From Vibrio sp. ED004 (lineage in GTDB: Bacteria > Pseudomonadota > Gammaproteobacteria > Enterobacterales > Vibrionaceae), in contig NZ_CP066149.1 in assembly GCF_023206395.1 (NCBI RefSeq), positions 2,480,001 to 2,544,000 of the forward strand: a stretch of 64,000 nucleotides of DNA. The letters are read 5' to 3'. The notes beneath the pieces were generated by a model. It saw nothing but the letters and a program-made list of their open reading frames with translations. It had not been told where the DNA came from and did not search any database. Numbering within the stretch: the stretch's first letter is position 1; every line of letters starts with the position of its first letter. Both the position numbers and the translations under genes were made by a program. Positions 49,155 through 58,215 of the stretch are shown piece by piece.

Positions 49155-49883
49155 ATGAAATACATCGGAATTGATGGCTGTAAGGCGGGATGGATCGCTT
49201 GGATTGTCTCTGATAATCAGGCCCCTGTGTTTAAAGTGGTAAAGGCGCTTGATGAGCTAGCGAGTGATCTTGTCGGTTCTACGGCACTTATTGATATGCC
49301 GATTGGTTTCAGTGACGCGCAAACTCCAGATCGTTTATGCGACAAAGCAGCAAGGCGTTTTCTAACCAGCAAACGCGGTTCTTCGGTGTTTCCTGTGCCG
49401 TGTCGCGAGGCGGTTTACCAAACCGATTACATTGCGGCGTGTAATGCCAATGTGCAGCGGCTTGGTAAGAAGTTCTCTAAGCAAACTTGGGGGATTGTTC
49501 CTAAAATCCGAGAGCTAGATAAACTCATCGACGATCACCCGAACTTATCGATCAGAGAGTCCCACCCTGAGGTGGTGTTCGCGGCCTTGAAAGGGGAACC
49601 GCTTACGTTTTCTAAGCGAACTCAAGAGGGCAAAGAGGAAAGGCTTTCGATTATTCAGCAACTCGCCCCGCAATGGGGTGAGGTTGTGGCGTTAGCTATC
49701 TCAAACACCAAGCGTAAAGATGTCGCGATAGATGATATTTATGACGCATTCATATTGATGTTGATTGCGTATCACGCTCCAATATTGTCGTGCTTGCCTG
49801 AACTTACTGAGATTGGCGGAAAAGCTGATAAGGATCAGAATGGTCGAATTCGCGAAATCGTTTATTGGAAGAAAATGCATTAG
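49155..49883 (+). CDS. DUF429 family protein (predicted RNase H-like nuclease)
   Basis: The 242-residue protein starts MKYIGIDGCKAGWIAWIV, the GIDGCKxGW signature of DUF429. It has the acidic and motif-bearing segments STALIDMPIGFSD, SVFPVPCREAVY, ESHPEVVFAAL and a C-terminal DDIYDAFILML. The family is predicted to have an RNase H-like fold, but its biochemical role is not established. It lies 51 bases after the methyltransferase-HNH gene in the same orientation, so cotranscription is possible. Confidence 0.85.
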   Translation: MKYIGIDGCKAGWIAWIVSDNQAPVFKVVKALDELASDLVGSTALIDMPIGFSDAQTPDRLCDKAARRFLTSKRGSSVFPVPCREAVYQTDYIAACNANVQRLGKKFSKQTWGIVPKIRELDKLIDDHPNLSIRESHPEVVFAALKGEPLTFSKRTQEGKEERLSIIQQLAPQWGEVVALAISNTKRKDVAIDDIYDAFILMLIAYHAPILSCLPELTEIGGKADKDQNGRIREIVYWKKMH

Positions 49884-49962
49884 CAAAGTATGCGCTCTGT
49901 TAGGTTGAGTGTGTTACTTTCCATCTCTTGTTTTTTTACTCTTACTGTTTTTGAGCCTTGAT

Positions 49963-50772
49963 ATGAAACGTTTAATTGTTGGTTTGCTGGCAACCTTGAT
50001 CAGTGCGGCGAGTTACGGCCAAGTTGCGCCTGTTTCTCAGTGGCAATGCGACATGATGAAAAAGAACAAGGTATTGAATAGTGGAGCGCCTGTTGGCTGT
50101 GACCGACTATCCAAAGTGGACTTTGATTTCGTTAACTTTAAGGGCGAAACGCAACAGGGGAGCATGATCGTGCTTGATGTTATCGCCCCTTCTGTTGAAC
50201 AAATCTTTTTAGAACTCAAACAGCGTAACTTCCCACTGCATTCTGCGCGCCTAATGCGAGAGTTCAACGGTGATGATAACGCCTCGATGGAAGCGAACAA
50301 CAGCAGTGCGTTTAATGCTCGGCCTATCACAGGCGGAGGAGGTTGGTCGAAGCATGCTTACGGTGTGGCAATCGACATCAATCCAGTTCAAAACCCTTTC
50401 TTAGCGTTCGATAGCAACGGGACCATTACGGTCAAGCCACCACAATCGGCAACCAGCTATGTAAACAGAACTCGCTTTCGTGCTCGCAATGACATTGAGC
50501 GCCGAGGCATGGCGGAAGATGTGGTCGAGCTTTTTGCACATCATGGTTTCATGATCTGGGGAGGAGACTGGAATACCCCAATCGATACTCAGCATTTCGA
50601 GGTCGGTTCGAGAAAGTTCGTTAATCAACTGCTCTCTAAACCACAACCTGAAGCCAAAGTACTATTTGAGCGATACGTCGAATCTTACCGCCAATGTTTT
50701 AATAAAAATAAAGGTGAGGGTGCAGAAAAAGCTCGTGCTGTCTGTGCAAAGAAAACGGTCGGGACTTTTTAG
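49963..50772 (+). CDS. M15-family peptidase (D-Ala-D-Ala carboxypeptidase / endolysin type)
   Basis: Probable secreted or periplasmic zinc peptidase acting on peptidoglycan cross-bridges. With the ATG at 49963 it has 269 residues and a signal peptide (MKRLIVGLLATLISAASYGQ). The metal-binding pattern of M15 enzymes is visible: SKHAYGVAIDINP (H and D ligands) and WGGDWNTPIDTQHFEVG (distal H). A C-terminal Cys-containing basic tail follows. An earlier in-frame start exists but would place a hydrophobic run before the signal. Confidence 0.85.
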   Translation: MKRLIVGLLATLISAASYGQVAPVSQWQCDMMKKNKVLNSGAPVGCDRLSKVDFDFVNFKGETQQGSMIVLDVIAPSVEQIFLELKQRNFPLHSARLMREFNGDDNASMEANNSSAFNARPITGGGGWSKHAYGVAIDINPVQNPFLAFDSNGTITVKPPQSATSYVNRTRFRARNDIERRGMAEDVVELFAHHGFMIWGGDWNTPIDTQHFEVGSRKFVNQLLSKPQPEAKVLFERYVESYRQCFNKNKGEGAEKARAVCAKKTVGTF

Positions 50773-51075
50773 TGCTATGTTTATCTAGAACCGTTTGTGT
50801 TTTAGCAAGTTAAACTCGCTTCAGGTGTGTTTTGAATAGCTAAGGTCAGCGCTCGTCGTTGGTCTTTTTTGTATTCATTTCTTCAATAGAACGCCGAGTA
50901 TTGAAAGGTTATTGGGTATCCATTAGTCAATAATCGATAAGCGAATGCAGCGCAAAGTCATCGGTTTGTCATTGAAAAAGTCATAGCGTAAACGTTATGT
51001 GAGAACCATCGCTGGTGGGGAACTTCTTGCCTATTCGCCAGTATTATTAGTGAACTGATCACAACGGACCAACTA
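50773..51075 (+). other. Intergenic gap without recognised gene
   Basis: These 303 bases lie between the M15 peptidase and the retropepsin-like gene. No gene, clear terminator hairpin or operator stands out; it probably carries the promoter of the downstream gene. Confidence 0.4.
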
Positions 51076-52956
51076 ATGAAAAAGATACCTTTGGCTCTAA
51101 CTCTTTTAAGCACTCTACTTTTTTCACAATATTCTTTGGCTACAGATACTTCACACACCACGCAAAATCCGACTTATGAACTCGATGGTAAGGCGGTATT
51201 AGGCCGCACTGAGAATGTGTACCTATCGAGCGTTCAAGGGCTAAAAGACGTTCCTTTCATTGGCAAAATCGACACCGGTGCAGAAACCACCTCTATGCAT
51301 GCGGAAGACATTCATGTGAAGAGCACGAATGCCAATTATAAGAATCTTAAAGACAAAGAGTTGATGGCGGCGTTAACCGAAGATGTGTTGAACAATAGCG
51401 ATGTTGATTACGATGATTGGGAAGGCAGCACCTTTGCAAAATATGAAGCGGTGGTCTCTTTCAAGGTTCAAAACCCACGTACGGGTGAGATGGTATTGAT
51501 TGAGGCGCCATTAGAGCGTGTCAGCATGATTCGCAGCCGTACCAGCAGCACGCCTTTGCTTCGCCCGACGATTAAAATGTCTCTGACCATTGCAGACCAA
51601 GAGCTAAAAACCGACGTTAACCTGACAGACAGAAGCCACTTCTCTGCGCCTGTATTGATCGGCAAAACCTTCCTTGCAGATAACGCGTTAGTGTTTGCTG
51701 GCTACGACTATTTGCAAGAGCAAGAGAACGCAACAGTGGTTGGCCGTAAAGAGGTAGTGTCTATCTCGGGTATGGCGATGAACGCGACTTTCTCTTTAAA
51801 GAACCGCTACAGTATTTTGCATGCAAAAAATATCGACGTAGACAAAAAGAACAACGAAGTGACGTTTGATATGTTCGATAACGATGGCAAGCAGAAAGAG
51901 ATGACATTGCCATTGGTGCGCATGTTAAGCGTAAGTGGAAACAAGAGACCATTAGTGTATGTACCTGTTCAACTTGATGAGAATACGACTAAAGATGTTC
52001 TCGTGTACTTACGTGACCGTTCAAGCAGTAGCTCACAGCTTAGGTTGGGAACCAACACCGCCAGCGAACTCTTCATGATTGATACCAATGCTGAGAATAT
52101 TCTTTCAGAAGGCTCAGAGAGCTTTAGTGATGTGGCTGAGGCCAGTGAACCGTTGATCATTTCGCCGGAAGAAGATATTACCATCGACAACTTCCCACTT
52201 AAGGCTGTGGCTTCTTTCACGGTAAATACACCTCTGTTGAAGGTCGATAGTTTTGAGATTATTGGCAAGGGCAAAGATGAATCTGTTGAGTTCTACCTAA
52301 CTGACGTCAATGGCGAAAAGCAGAAGGTGACCAAGCCAATTATTAAAAAGCTGAAAGTAGGGGAAGATACTCGCCCGGTTGTAAGCGGTGAGTTCTCGGT
52401 TTCTGGCAAAGTTCGCCAACAAGACTTCGCGATTGATGTGTTAGACAGCAATGAAAAAGAGGCCTACTTCATCCTTGGTAAGAAGATGGCGAAAGAGGGT
52501 GTTTACGTGAACACGCGTTCTGATTATCTATTGAAAGCCGAGCCTTTGTTTAAAGTCGGGCACATTGAAGTGGTTGAAGTGAACGGCATGACATTCCCTG
52601 CCAAGCTAGATACCGGTGCTGACGTTAGCTCTATGAACGCGGTGAACATCAAGCGATTCAAGAAAGATGGCCAAGACATGGTGACCTTTACTTATCAAAA
52701 CAATCAAGGCGATAAACAAGAGTTTACCAAGCCAGTGATTGATGTGATGCGTATTAAAGCGAAGAAAGGCGAAAAGGTGAACATTCGCCCTGTCGTCGAA
52801 ATGAACGTTAAGCTAGGCGACCTAGAGAAGAAGGTGAGAGTTAACCTTCAAGATCGTTCACGCTTCGAGTACAGCATGATTCTGGGTAAGAACTTCCTGA
52901 AGCACGGCGCGGTAGTAAGTAGCGATGAAGATTACGTATTAGGGAAAATGGAGTAA
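51076..52956 (+). CDS. Periplasmic retropepsin-like (PF05618-type) protein with two DTGA motifs
   Basis: Putative exported aspartic-protease-like protein of the group annotated as ATP-dependent zinc protease / RimK-associated. The 626 residues have a signal peptide (about 1-22, cleavage after YSLA). A first domain has FIGKIDTGAETTSMHA at D66-A69, and a last domain has FPAKLDTGADVSSMNA at D512-A515. The middle contains degenerate repeats of the same fold that lack DTG (around residues 220-345 and 380-480). Each module ends in an LQDRS/LxDRS plus ILGKxFL pattern. Internal duplication is evident. Confidence 0.75.
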   Translation: MKKIPLALTLLSTLLFSQYSLATDTSHTTQNPTYELDGKAVLGRTENVYLSSVQGLKDVPFIGKIDTGAETTSMHAEDIHVKSTNANYKNLKDKELMAALTEDVLNNSDVDYDDWEGSTFAKYEAVVSFKVQNPRTGEMVLIEAPLERVSMIRSRTSSTPLLRPTIKMSLTIADQELKTDVNLTDRSHFSAPVLIGKTFLADNALVFAGYDYLQEQENATVVGRKEVVSISGMAMNATFSLKNRYSILHAKNIDVDKKNNEVTFDMFDNDGKQKEMTLPLVRMLSVSGNKRPLVYVPVQLDENTTKDVLVYLRDRSSSSSQLRLGTNTASELFMIDTNAENILSEGSESFSDVAEASEPLIISPEEDITIDNFPLKAVASFTVNTPLLKVDSFEIIGKGKDESVEFYLTDVNGEKQKVTKPIIKKLKVGEDTRPVVSGEFSVSGKVRQQDFAIDVLDSNEKEAYFILGKKMAKEGVYVNTRSDYLLKAEPLFKVGHIEVVEVNGMTFPAKLDTGADVSSMNAVNIKRFKKDGQDMVTFTYQNNQGDKQEFTKPVIDVMRIKAKKGEKVNIRPVVEMNVKLGDLEKKVRVNLQDRSRFEYSMILGKNFLKHGAVVSSDEDYVLGKME

Positions 52957-52967
52957 AGTTTTTCTTT

Positions 52968-52992
52968 GAGCACAACAGTTGCTGTTGTGCTC
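52968..52992. other. Stem-loop downstream of the retropepsin-like gene
   Basis: GAGCACAACAG pairs perfectly with CTGTTGTGCTC, a strong stem between convergent genes. There is no T-run on either 3' side, so it is a weak candidate terminator. Confidence 0.5.
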
Positions 52993-53090
52993 TGAAGAAG
53001 AAATGGCATGCGCCTATCTCTGTGAATAGAATCGGCGTTGCTCAAATATTCCTGGCGGGTTAATGCTTATTAGTTTGCCTTTTGACTTGT

Positions 53091-54212
53091 TTAAAATGCG
53101 TAAGACAGGCTAAGGAAGTGCAGTCTATGTGTGGTCATTTTGCCCACGTAATCGTTGCCACCAGTAAATGAGTAAGTCACATCAGGGGTTCCCAAATCAC
53201 GATACTCATAGGCTAGGCCAATTCTATGTTTGTTTGTGAGAGTGTATTCCAAGCCAGCTCCAATAGCCCATTGGTCTACCAGTGGTAGGTCTGGTTTTGC
53301 ATCGTAGTCATTCATCGCTTTACTATCGTATCGAGCACCCACTTGATACTTCCATGAGCCTTGGGTGTAGTTTACCGCGCCACCTAAATGGTAGGTATTC
53401 TTCATGGTACGGTCATCAGCCTTGCCGTACGCTTTCCACTCTTCAAAGCCAGTCTGCAATTTTACTCCCCATTGCTCATCAATTTGATGACTTAATCCAA
53501 CCGTTAATATACTTGGCCATTTGAATTCTTTATTGAATCTGTAGTCATCAATATTGAGCTTTAGTTTGTGCTCTGTGGCGTGTTTGTAATTGATAGCTAA
53601 GTACGTGGAAGGGCTGAAATCGTACATTGCAGACAGCATAAAGGAGGCGCGTGTTGAATCGTCGTCGCTGTTCATGATTAATGGAATATCAAGTTCTGCA
53701 CTTAAGTTTTGTACAATGAGAGCTCCACCTAAAGACAGCTTTTCATTCAGTTGATAGGCTGCACCTAGATGTAAGTTTGCGATCTCTACAGATTGTTCCC
53801 TATATATTCCCCCTCCCATTAAGCCATTGTTGTATTTCATTCCAAGGCCGCCTTCACCGTGCAATGACGCACCTAATACAATCTTGTCTGTTAGGCGCTG
53901 AGCTATGGCTGCACTGGGTAGTACCGTGCGTTTTTTCCCTCGAGTTGTCGTATGTTCACCATAAAGGTCACCATCATGCGCAGAAGCTGCATCAAGGTAC
54001 TGGATACCAATAGATAGGCTTAGGTCTTCTATGGCAGATAAACCTGCAGGGCTGGTGATCATGGCAGAGGCATCCGTGCGATTCGTTGAGTTGGCAATCC
54101 CTGCCGAAGAAACACTATCAAACGTTGCCACTTCGGGAAGTGCAATTGCGCCAGCAACTACGCTACCCGTAAAAAAAGTGGACATAATGAGAGCTGTCTT
54201 GGAGATCTTCAT
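53091..54212 (-). CDS. FadL/OmpP1/TodX-family outer-membrane channel
   Basis: Outer-membrane beta-barrel for uptake of hydrophobic molecules. The 373 residues have a signal peptide (MKISKTALIMSTFFTGSVVA). The N-terminal plug region is typical of the family (SSAGIANSTNRTDASAMITSPAGLSAI, broken here as ANSTNRTDAS then AMITSPAGL). Many alternating beta strands and a terminal aromatic (SLSYAF) follow. A shared 30-bp motif lies 85 bases upstream of the start. Its position next to a LysR gene and dehydrogenases suggests it imports their substrate. Confidence 0.88.
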   Translation of the reverse strand: MKISKTALIMSTFFTGSVVAGAIALPEVATFDSVSSAGIANSTNRTDASAMITSPAGLSAIEDLSLSIGIQYLDAASAHDGDLYGEHTTTRGKKRTVLPSAAIAQRLTDKIVLGASLHGEGGLGMKYNNGLMGGGIYREQSVEIANLHLGAAYQLNEKLSLGGALIVQNLSAELDIPLIMNSDDDSTRASFMLSAMYDFSPSTYLAINYKHATEHKLKLNIDDYRFNKEFKWPSILTVGLSHQIDEQWGVKLQTGFEEWKAYGKADDRTMKNTYHLGGAVNYTQGSWKYQVGARYDSKAMNDYDAKPDLPLVDQWAIGAGLEYTLTNKHRIGLAYEYRDLGTPDVTYSFTGGNDYVGKMTTHRLHFLSLSYAF

Positions 54213-54296
54213 CGAAACTTCCTCTTAATCTTTGGTGTTGATATACAGAAATGGATTTTCAGCGCACCAAGATTAAGGGAAGAGTTCGGTTTAGAA

Positions 54297-54326
54297 ACAG
54301 GAAACCCAAGATTTACCATTCTGGTT
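54297..54326 (-). promoter_or_regulatory. Shared regulon motif, site 5 (fadL-like gene)
   Basis: On the minus strand the site reads AACCAGAATGGTAAA, then TCTTGGG, then TTTCCTGT. GTAAA-TCTTGGG-TTTCCT is nearly identical to site 4 in front of the second SDR gene. The left arm is diverged. Confidence 0.6.
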
Positions 54327-54350
54327 TCTTAGGTTTTCGGGAAGATCGGC

Positions 54351-55223
54351 TTATTTTAAAACCGACGATATGGTGTTAAACAACCATTGGTTTAGAGGAT
54401 CGTTTTTCTGTGCACGCCTACAGCTCATAACATAGGTGATATCAAACCCTTGAACGTTAGGTAAGTCGATAACTCGGCAGCCTTTTGGAACGTTGTCAGT
54501 CATGGTTAACCCGAAATGATCGGATTGGAGAACGATTTTATGACTCATTACTGGGTGTTCAACTTCAACCTTCGGCTCAATGTGGTAGCCAACATTGCTG
54601 AGTCTCTCTAGCATATGGTATCTATGATCGTTCCATCCAGGTGTCTTTAGTACGACCATTGGATATTTGACTAGCGCTTTTATATCTTGCGCGGGGTGAT
54701 CTTCTCTAACGAAAAATACCGCTTTATCTTCGCCGATTTCTCTTTGGGCAATAGATTGAGGAAGTGCGTCATCGAAGCTATGGATCGCGACAGATTTTTC
54801 TCCATCAATCATGTTGTTTTTGGCGCTGTTGTCCCAGCGAAGGAAAGAAAACTTTGCATTCGGCGCGTCTTGAATTAATGCCAGGTACAGTTTGTCGCCA
54901 AACCTATCCCAAAACAGTGTATTGGCATAAATATGGACCGGCTCTCGTAATGATTGAGGAGCGAATTCACGGTGTTTAATAGAATCCGCATAACTCAAAA
55001 TATTCTCAAAGTTATCCATGTTTGCTTCAACAAACGCTGTGGGTTCAAAGCCTTGTTTTGTTTGGATAAATAAAGGGTCATCAAGCTGAGACTTTAGTTT
55101 TGTTAGGTTTTTGCTGATTGCCCCTGATGTTTTTCCAAGCTCTTCAGCAACCAGTTTTACGTTGCGCAGCTCATACATTTTTTTTAGTACGATGATGTTT
55201 TGAAGATCTAAGTTGAGGTTCAT
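54351..55223 (-). CDS. LysR-family transcriptional regulator
   Basis: The 290 residues (start at the ATG 55223, with GGAGAAG 6-7 bases upstream) have an N-terminal winged HTH at about 18-60 (VKLVAEELGKTSGAISKNLTKL) and a LysR substrate-binding domain. Longer in-frame starts upstream lack a ribosome-binding site. It is divergent from the first dehydrogenase and convergent with nothing; fadL-like gene follows in the same direction after 138 bases. It is the obvious candidate to bind the 30-bp motif shared by five promoters here. Confidence 0.9.
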   Translation of the reverse strand: MNLNLDLQNIIVLKKMYELRNVKLVAEELGKTSGAISKNLTKLKSQLDDPLFIQTKQGFEPTAFVEANMDNFENILSYADSIKHREFAPQSLREPVHIYANTLFWDRFGDKLYLALIQDAPNAKFSFLRWDNSAKNNMIDGEKSVAIHSFDDALPQSIAQREIGEDKAVFFVREDHPAQDIKALVKYPMVVLKTPGWNDHRYHMLERLSNVGYHIEPKVEVEHPVMSHKIVLQSDHFGLTMTDNVPKGCRVIDLPNVQGFDITYVMSCRRAQKNDPLNQWLFNTISSVLK

Positions 55224-55331
55224 TTTAAACTTCTCCAAATTCGACTGTTTCATCATAGCGCTATTCTTCATTTGAAATAAATAAAATTTAAACAATGAGA
55301 TAGAAGCGACAAATATTATAATTCAACGCAA

Positions 55332-55364
55332 TTTCCAATTTGGAAACGTCGCCTTTAGTCGCTA
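55332..55364 (+). promoter_or_regulatory. Shared regulon motif, site 1 (LysR box before dehydrogenase A)
   Basis: TTTCCAATTTGGAAA is a perfect dyad containing a T-N11-A LysR box. After 7 bases comes TTTAGTCGCTA. It lies in the lysR-dehydrogenase intergenic region, 94 bases from the downstream ATG. Confidence 0.65.
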
Positions 55365-55458
55365 AATCCATCATAAGTTTATAGATTGAATCCAACGCGA
55401 AATACACCGATTTGGTGTCGATTGCATAACGTTAGAGTTCCAGGTTAGAGAGGTTCCT

Positions 55459-56643
55459 ATGAGCAATAAAAGAGTACTAATTACAGGTGTTGGTGGCGTA
55501 GGTGTATTTGCTGCGCATTTGGTGGCTGCATTGCCGGGTGTTGATTTGTTCTTGGGAGATATTCGCGAGAATTTCATTAAGCATAAGGCTTGCTGCATTA
55601 AAGATAATGCGATGTGGTCTAATCCTGAAAAACCATACCCTAACGTGACTCCTGTCGTGATGGATCTAATGGATGTGGAGTCGACAACGTCACAATTGCA
55701 TGAGATCAAACCTGATGTAGTGATTCATCTTGCTAGCTTATTGGCGGCAGGAAAGATTCGAACAGCTGTTCCTCTTGAGATAGCAAAAACTATTTATGAT
55801 GCCAACCCTGTCGGTACTGGGTTACGTCCATGGGCTCCTGGACATGCCGTGTTGCTCGTAAACCTGATGAAATCACTTCATGCTGCAGGCTTAGAAGAGA
55901 CAAAAGTTATCAACGGTTCTGGCTGTGATTTCTTACATGTAGCGCTAAAGTCTCGTGGCCTTGCCCCTACTTGTGGCCTCGGTGATTTTGCTTTAGGTGA
56001 GCCAGCGTTAAAGCGTATCATCTCTCGAAAATACGGCGTTGAACAAAGTGATGTTCGTATCCATTTAGCAGGGCATCATTCATTGATTATGCCGTTAATG
56101 TTTGTGGGTACGAATCAAAATATCCCTTATTACATTGATGTGGCTGTGCTAGGCCGTAATGTCACGGCAGAGCTTGATTTTGAAAACGATATCTTCCCAC
56201 TGATGATTGATGAGAATACGTGGCCTGCGGAAGTTGGGCTTTCAGATCAAGAGCAGACTGCAGCACATGGCGTAGCGATAGCTCGAGCTATTTTGTTTGA
56301 TACTAATGAAGTCATGAATGTCCCAGCACCACAAGGTTTACCGGGCTGCTACCCAGCAAGGGTTAATGCAAACGGTGTTGAGGTGATTGTTCCAGAAGGG
56401 ACCAGCCTTGAAGAGATGGTTGAAGTAAACCGAGCTGGTAATGTTGCTGAAGGTTTCAAAGAAATTCGTGAAGATGGCACTATGGTTGCGACGGATTTGA
56501 CGGTAGAGATCATCGAAAGAACGTTCGGTATTGAATGGAAATACAAAGCATTCACACCAGACAATGCTTTTGAAGCATTTAAAGAGATCAATACAGCATT
56601 CAATCGTTTCGTTGAAGATTATCACGCAAATAATCCAGCGTAA
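55459..56643 (+). CDS. Rossmann-fold NAD(P)-dependent dehydrogenase A (tandem paralogue 1)
   Basis: The 394-residue protein begins with a dinucleotide-binding motif GVGGVGVFAAHLV near residue 10. It has an acidic residue after strand 2 (FLGDIRE) and an extended-SDR-like KPDVVIHLASLLAAGKI. The C-terminal domain contains GLGDFAL, AGHHSLIMPL and PAPQGLPGCYPARV. I cannot name the family with confidence. It is cytoplasmic, with no signal or membrane span. It has its own promoter motif and terminator, and is about two-thirds identical by eye to the next gene. Confidence 0.7.
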   Translation: MSNKRVLITGVGGVGVFAAHLVAALPGVDLFLGDIRENFIKHKACCIKDNAMWSNPEKPYPNVTPVVMDLMDVESTTSQLHEIKPDVVIHLASLLAAGKIRTAVPLEIAKTIYDANPVGTGLRPWAPGHAVLLVNLMKSLHAAGLEETKVINGSGCDFLHVALKSRGLAPTCGLGDFALGEPALKRIISRKYGVEQSDVRIHLAGHHSLIMPLMFVGTNQNIPYYIDVAVLGRNVTAELDFENDIFPLMIDENTWPAEVGLSDQEQTAAHGVAIARAILFDTNEVMNVPAPQGLPGCYPARVNANGVEVIVPEGTSLEEMVEVNRAGNVAEGFKEIREDGTMVATDLTVEIIERTFGIEWKYKAFTPDNAFEAFKEINTAFNRFVEDYHANNPA

Positions 56644-56660
56644 CGAATTCTGTACTTTTT

Positions 56661-56691
56661 AAAAAGCAGGCTGTCATAGCCTGCTTTTTTT
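56661..56691 (+). terminator. Terminator after dehydrogenase A
   Basis: AAAAAGCAGGCT pairs with AGCCTGCTTTTT around GTCAT, followed by further T residues. Confidence 0.9.
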
Positions 56692-56708
56692 GTTGCTGAC
56701 GGGTTGGA

Positions 56709-56741
56709 TTTCCTAGTTAGAAATCTTGCATTTAGTCGCTA
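56709..56741 (+). promoter_or_regulatory. Shared regulon motif, site 2 (before dehydrogenase B)
   Basis: TTTCCTAGTTAGAAA, then TCTTGCA, then TTTAGTCGCTA. The 15-bp dyad, the 7-base spacing and the 11-base distal word match site 1. It is 100 bases before the downstream ATG. Confidence 0.65.
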
Positions 56742-56841
56742 TGACTCGAAGATATTAAGACAATGATTACGTCGATATGGATCGTCATTTTTTCTATGGA
56801 TAAGGATCTCGCTATCCAATTTAGCTACTGAGGAATAAGTT

Positions 56842-58038
56842 ATGAGCAATAAAAGAGTATTGATTACAGGTGTTGGTGGTGTTGGTGTTTTTGCTTCTCA
56901 TTTAGTTGGTGCGTTACCTGGTGTAGAGTTATATCTCGGCGACATTCGTGAAGACTACATCACATTTAAAGCGAATAGCGTTAAAGATAACGCGTTTTAT
57001 TCAAATGACGGTTCAACGTATCCGGTCGTTGAACCAGTAAAAATGAACTTAATGGATGTAGAAGAAACAACTAAACAGTTAGAAGAGATTCGTCCAGATG
57101 TCATTATTCATTTAGCAAGCTTACTCGCCGCCCAAAAAATTCGTGAGCGCTTACCTGTGGATATAGCCAAGACGATTTATGATCCAAATCCTGTAGGAAC
57201 AGGTTTACGACCATGGGCGCCGGGCCATGCTGTATTGCTAACAAATCTAATGCGATCTGTAAAAGCAAGTGGAATCAAAACGCATGTAATCAATGGTTCT
57301 GGCTGTGACTTCCTTCATGTGGCGCTAAGTAAATATGGGTTAGAGCCAACGTGTGGTTTAGGAGACTTTGCTCTGATTGAGCCGTCGGTAACTCGTATTT
57401 TAGCTAAGCAATTTAATGTATCACCGCGCGATATTTCAATGCGTATGGCTGGGCACCACTCTATCGTTATGCCTCTGAGCTTCTTCGGAGAAACCTCGGG
57501 GGTGCCTTATTATATTGATGTCACTGTAAATGGTCGAAACGTAAGTAACGAGATCGACTTTGAGAAAGACGTATTCCCTCATATCCCGAAAGAAACATCA
57601 TGGCCGACCAATGCCCAAGCTAGTGATCAAGAACAAACTGCCGCTCACGCTGTCCGAATTGCGAAAGCGATATTGTTTGATTCTCAAGAAATGCTCAACG
57701 TTCCGGCTCCTCAAGGTCTGCCAGGCTGCTATCCAGCAAGAGTTGGAGCAAATGGCGTTGAAGTGGTGATTCCTGCAGGAACGACATTGGAAGAACTTGT
57801 TGCTATCAACAATGAGGGAAATGTTGCTGAAGGCTTCCAAGAAATTAGAGAGGACGGGACCATGGTTGCAACAGCTCGAACAGTCGAATTAGTCGAACAA
57901 ACTTTTGGTATTGATTGGAAATACAAAGAGTTCACTCCGGATAACGCGCAAGAGGCGTTCAATGAAATAAACAGTGCTTTCTGGCACTTCATTGAAAAGT
58001 TTGAAGCCGAGCAAGTAAAAGAAAATGTGAGCGCTTAA
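56842..58038 (+). CDS. Rossmann-fold NAD(P)-dependent dehydrogenase B (tandem paralogue 2)
   Basis: The 398-residue paralogue of the preceding gene has the same start (MSNKRVLITGVGGVGVFA), the same RPDVIIHLASLLAAQKI and GTGLRPWAPGHAVLL segments and the same C-terminal PAPQGLPGCYPARVGANGVE. Differences cluster in surface-like stretches and the last 15 residues. Separate promoter motif and terminators suggest both copies are kept active, perhaps for related substrates or as a hetero-oligomer; this is inference. Confidence 0.7.
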   Translation: MSNKRVLITGVGGVGVFASHLVGALPGVELYLGDIREDYITFKANSVKDNAFYSNDGSTYPVVEPVKMNLMDVEETTKQLEEIRPDVIIHLASLLAAQKIRERLPVDIAKTIYDPNPVGTGLRPWAPGHAVLLTNLMRSVKASGIKTHVINGSGCDFLHVALSKYGLEPTCGLGDFALIEPSVTRILAKQFNVSPRDISMRMAGHHSIVMPLSFFGETSGVPYYIDVTVNGRNVSNEIDFEKDVFPHIPKETSWPTNAQASDQEQTAAHAVRIAKAILFDSQEMLNVPAPQGLPGCYPARVGANGVEVVIPAGTTLEELVAINNEGNVAEGFQEIREDGTMVATARTVELVEQTFGIDWKYKEFTPDNAQEAFNEINSAFWHFIEKFEAEQVKENVSA

Positions 58039-58065
58039 GAGAATAATGCGTCATAAAACCGTAAC

Positions 58066-58092
58066 CAAAGCCAGCTTAGATAGCTGGCTTTG
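58066..58092 (+). terminator. Terminator after dehydrogenase B
   Basis: CAAAGCCAGCT pairs perfectly with AGCTGGCTTTG around TAGAT, followed by a T-rich stretch. Confidence 0.85.
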
Positions 58093-58120
58093 TTCTTTTA
58101 AATCAATCGAATAAAAGTAG

Positions 58121-58150
58121 TTTCTGGTTGGTAAATACTGGCTTTCCTCG
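58121..58150 (+). promoter_or_regulatory. Shared regulon motif, site 3 (before SDR 1)
   Basis: TTTCTGGTTGGTAAA, then TACTGGC, then TTTCCTCG. It shares TGGTAAAT and TTTCCTCG with site 4 at identical spacing. It is 65 bases before the ATG. Confidence 0.6.
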
Positions 58151-58215
58151 TTTATTGCTATGCCGATGATTAAGATGAATTTAGTTTAAAAATACATCAA
58201 CAGTGAGGATAAATT

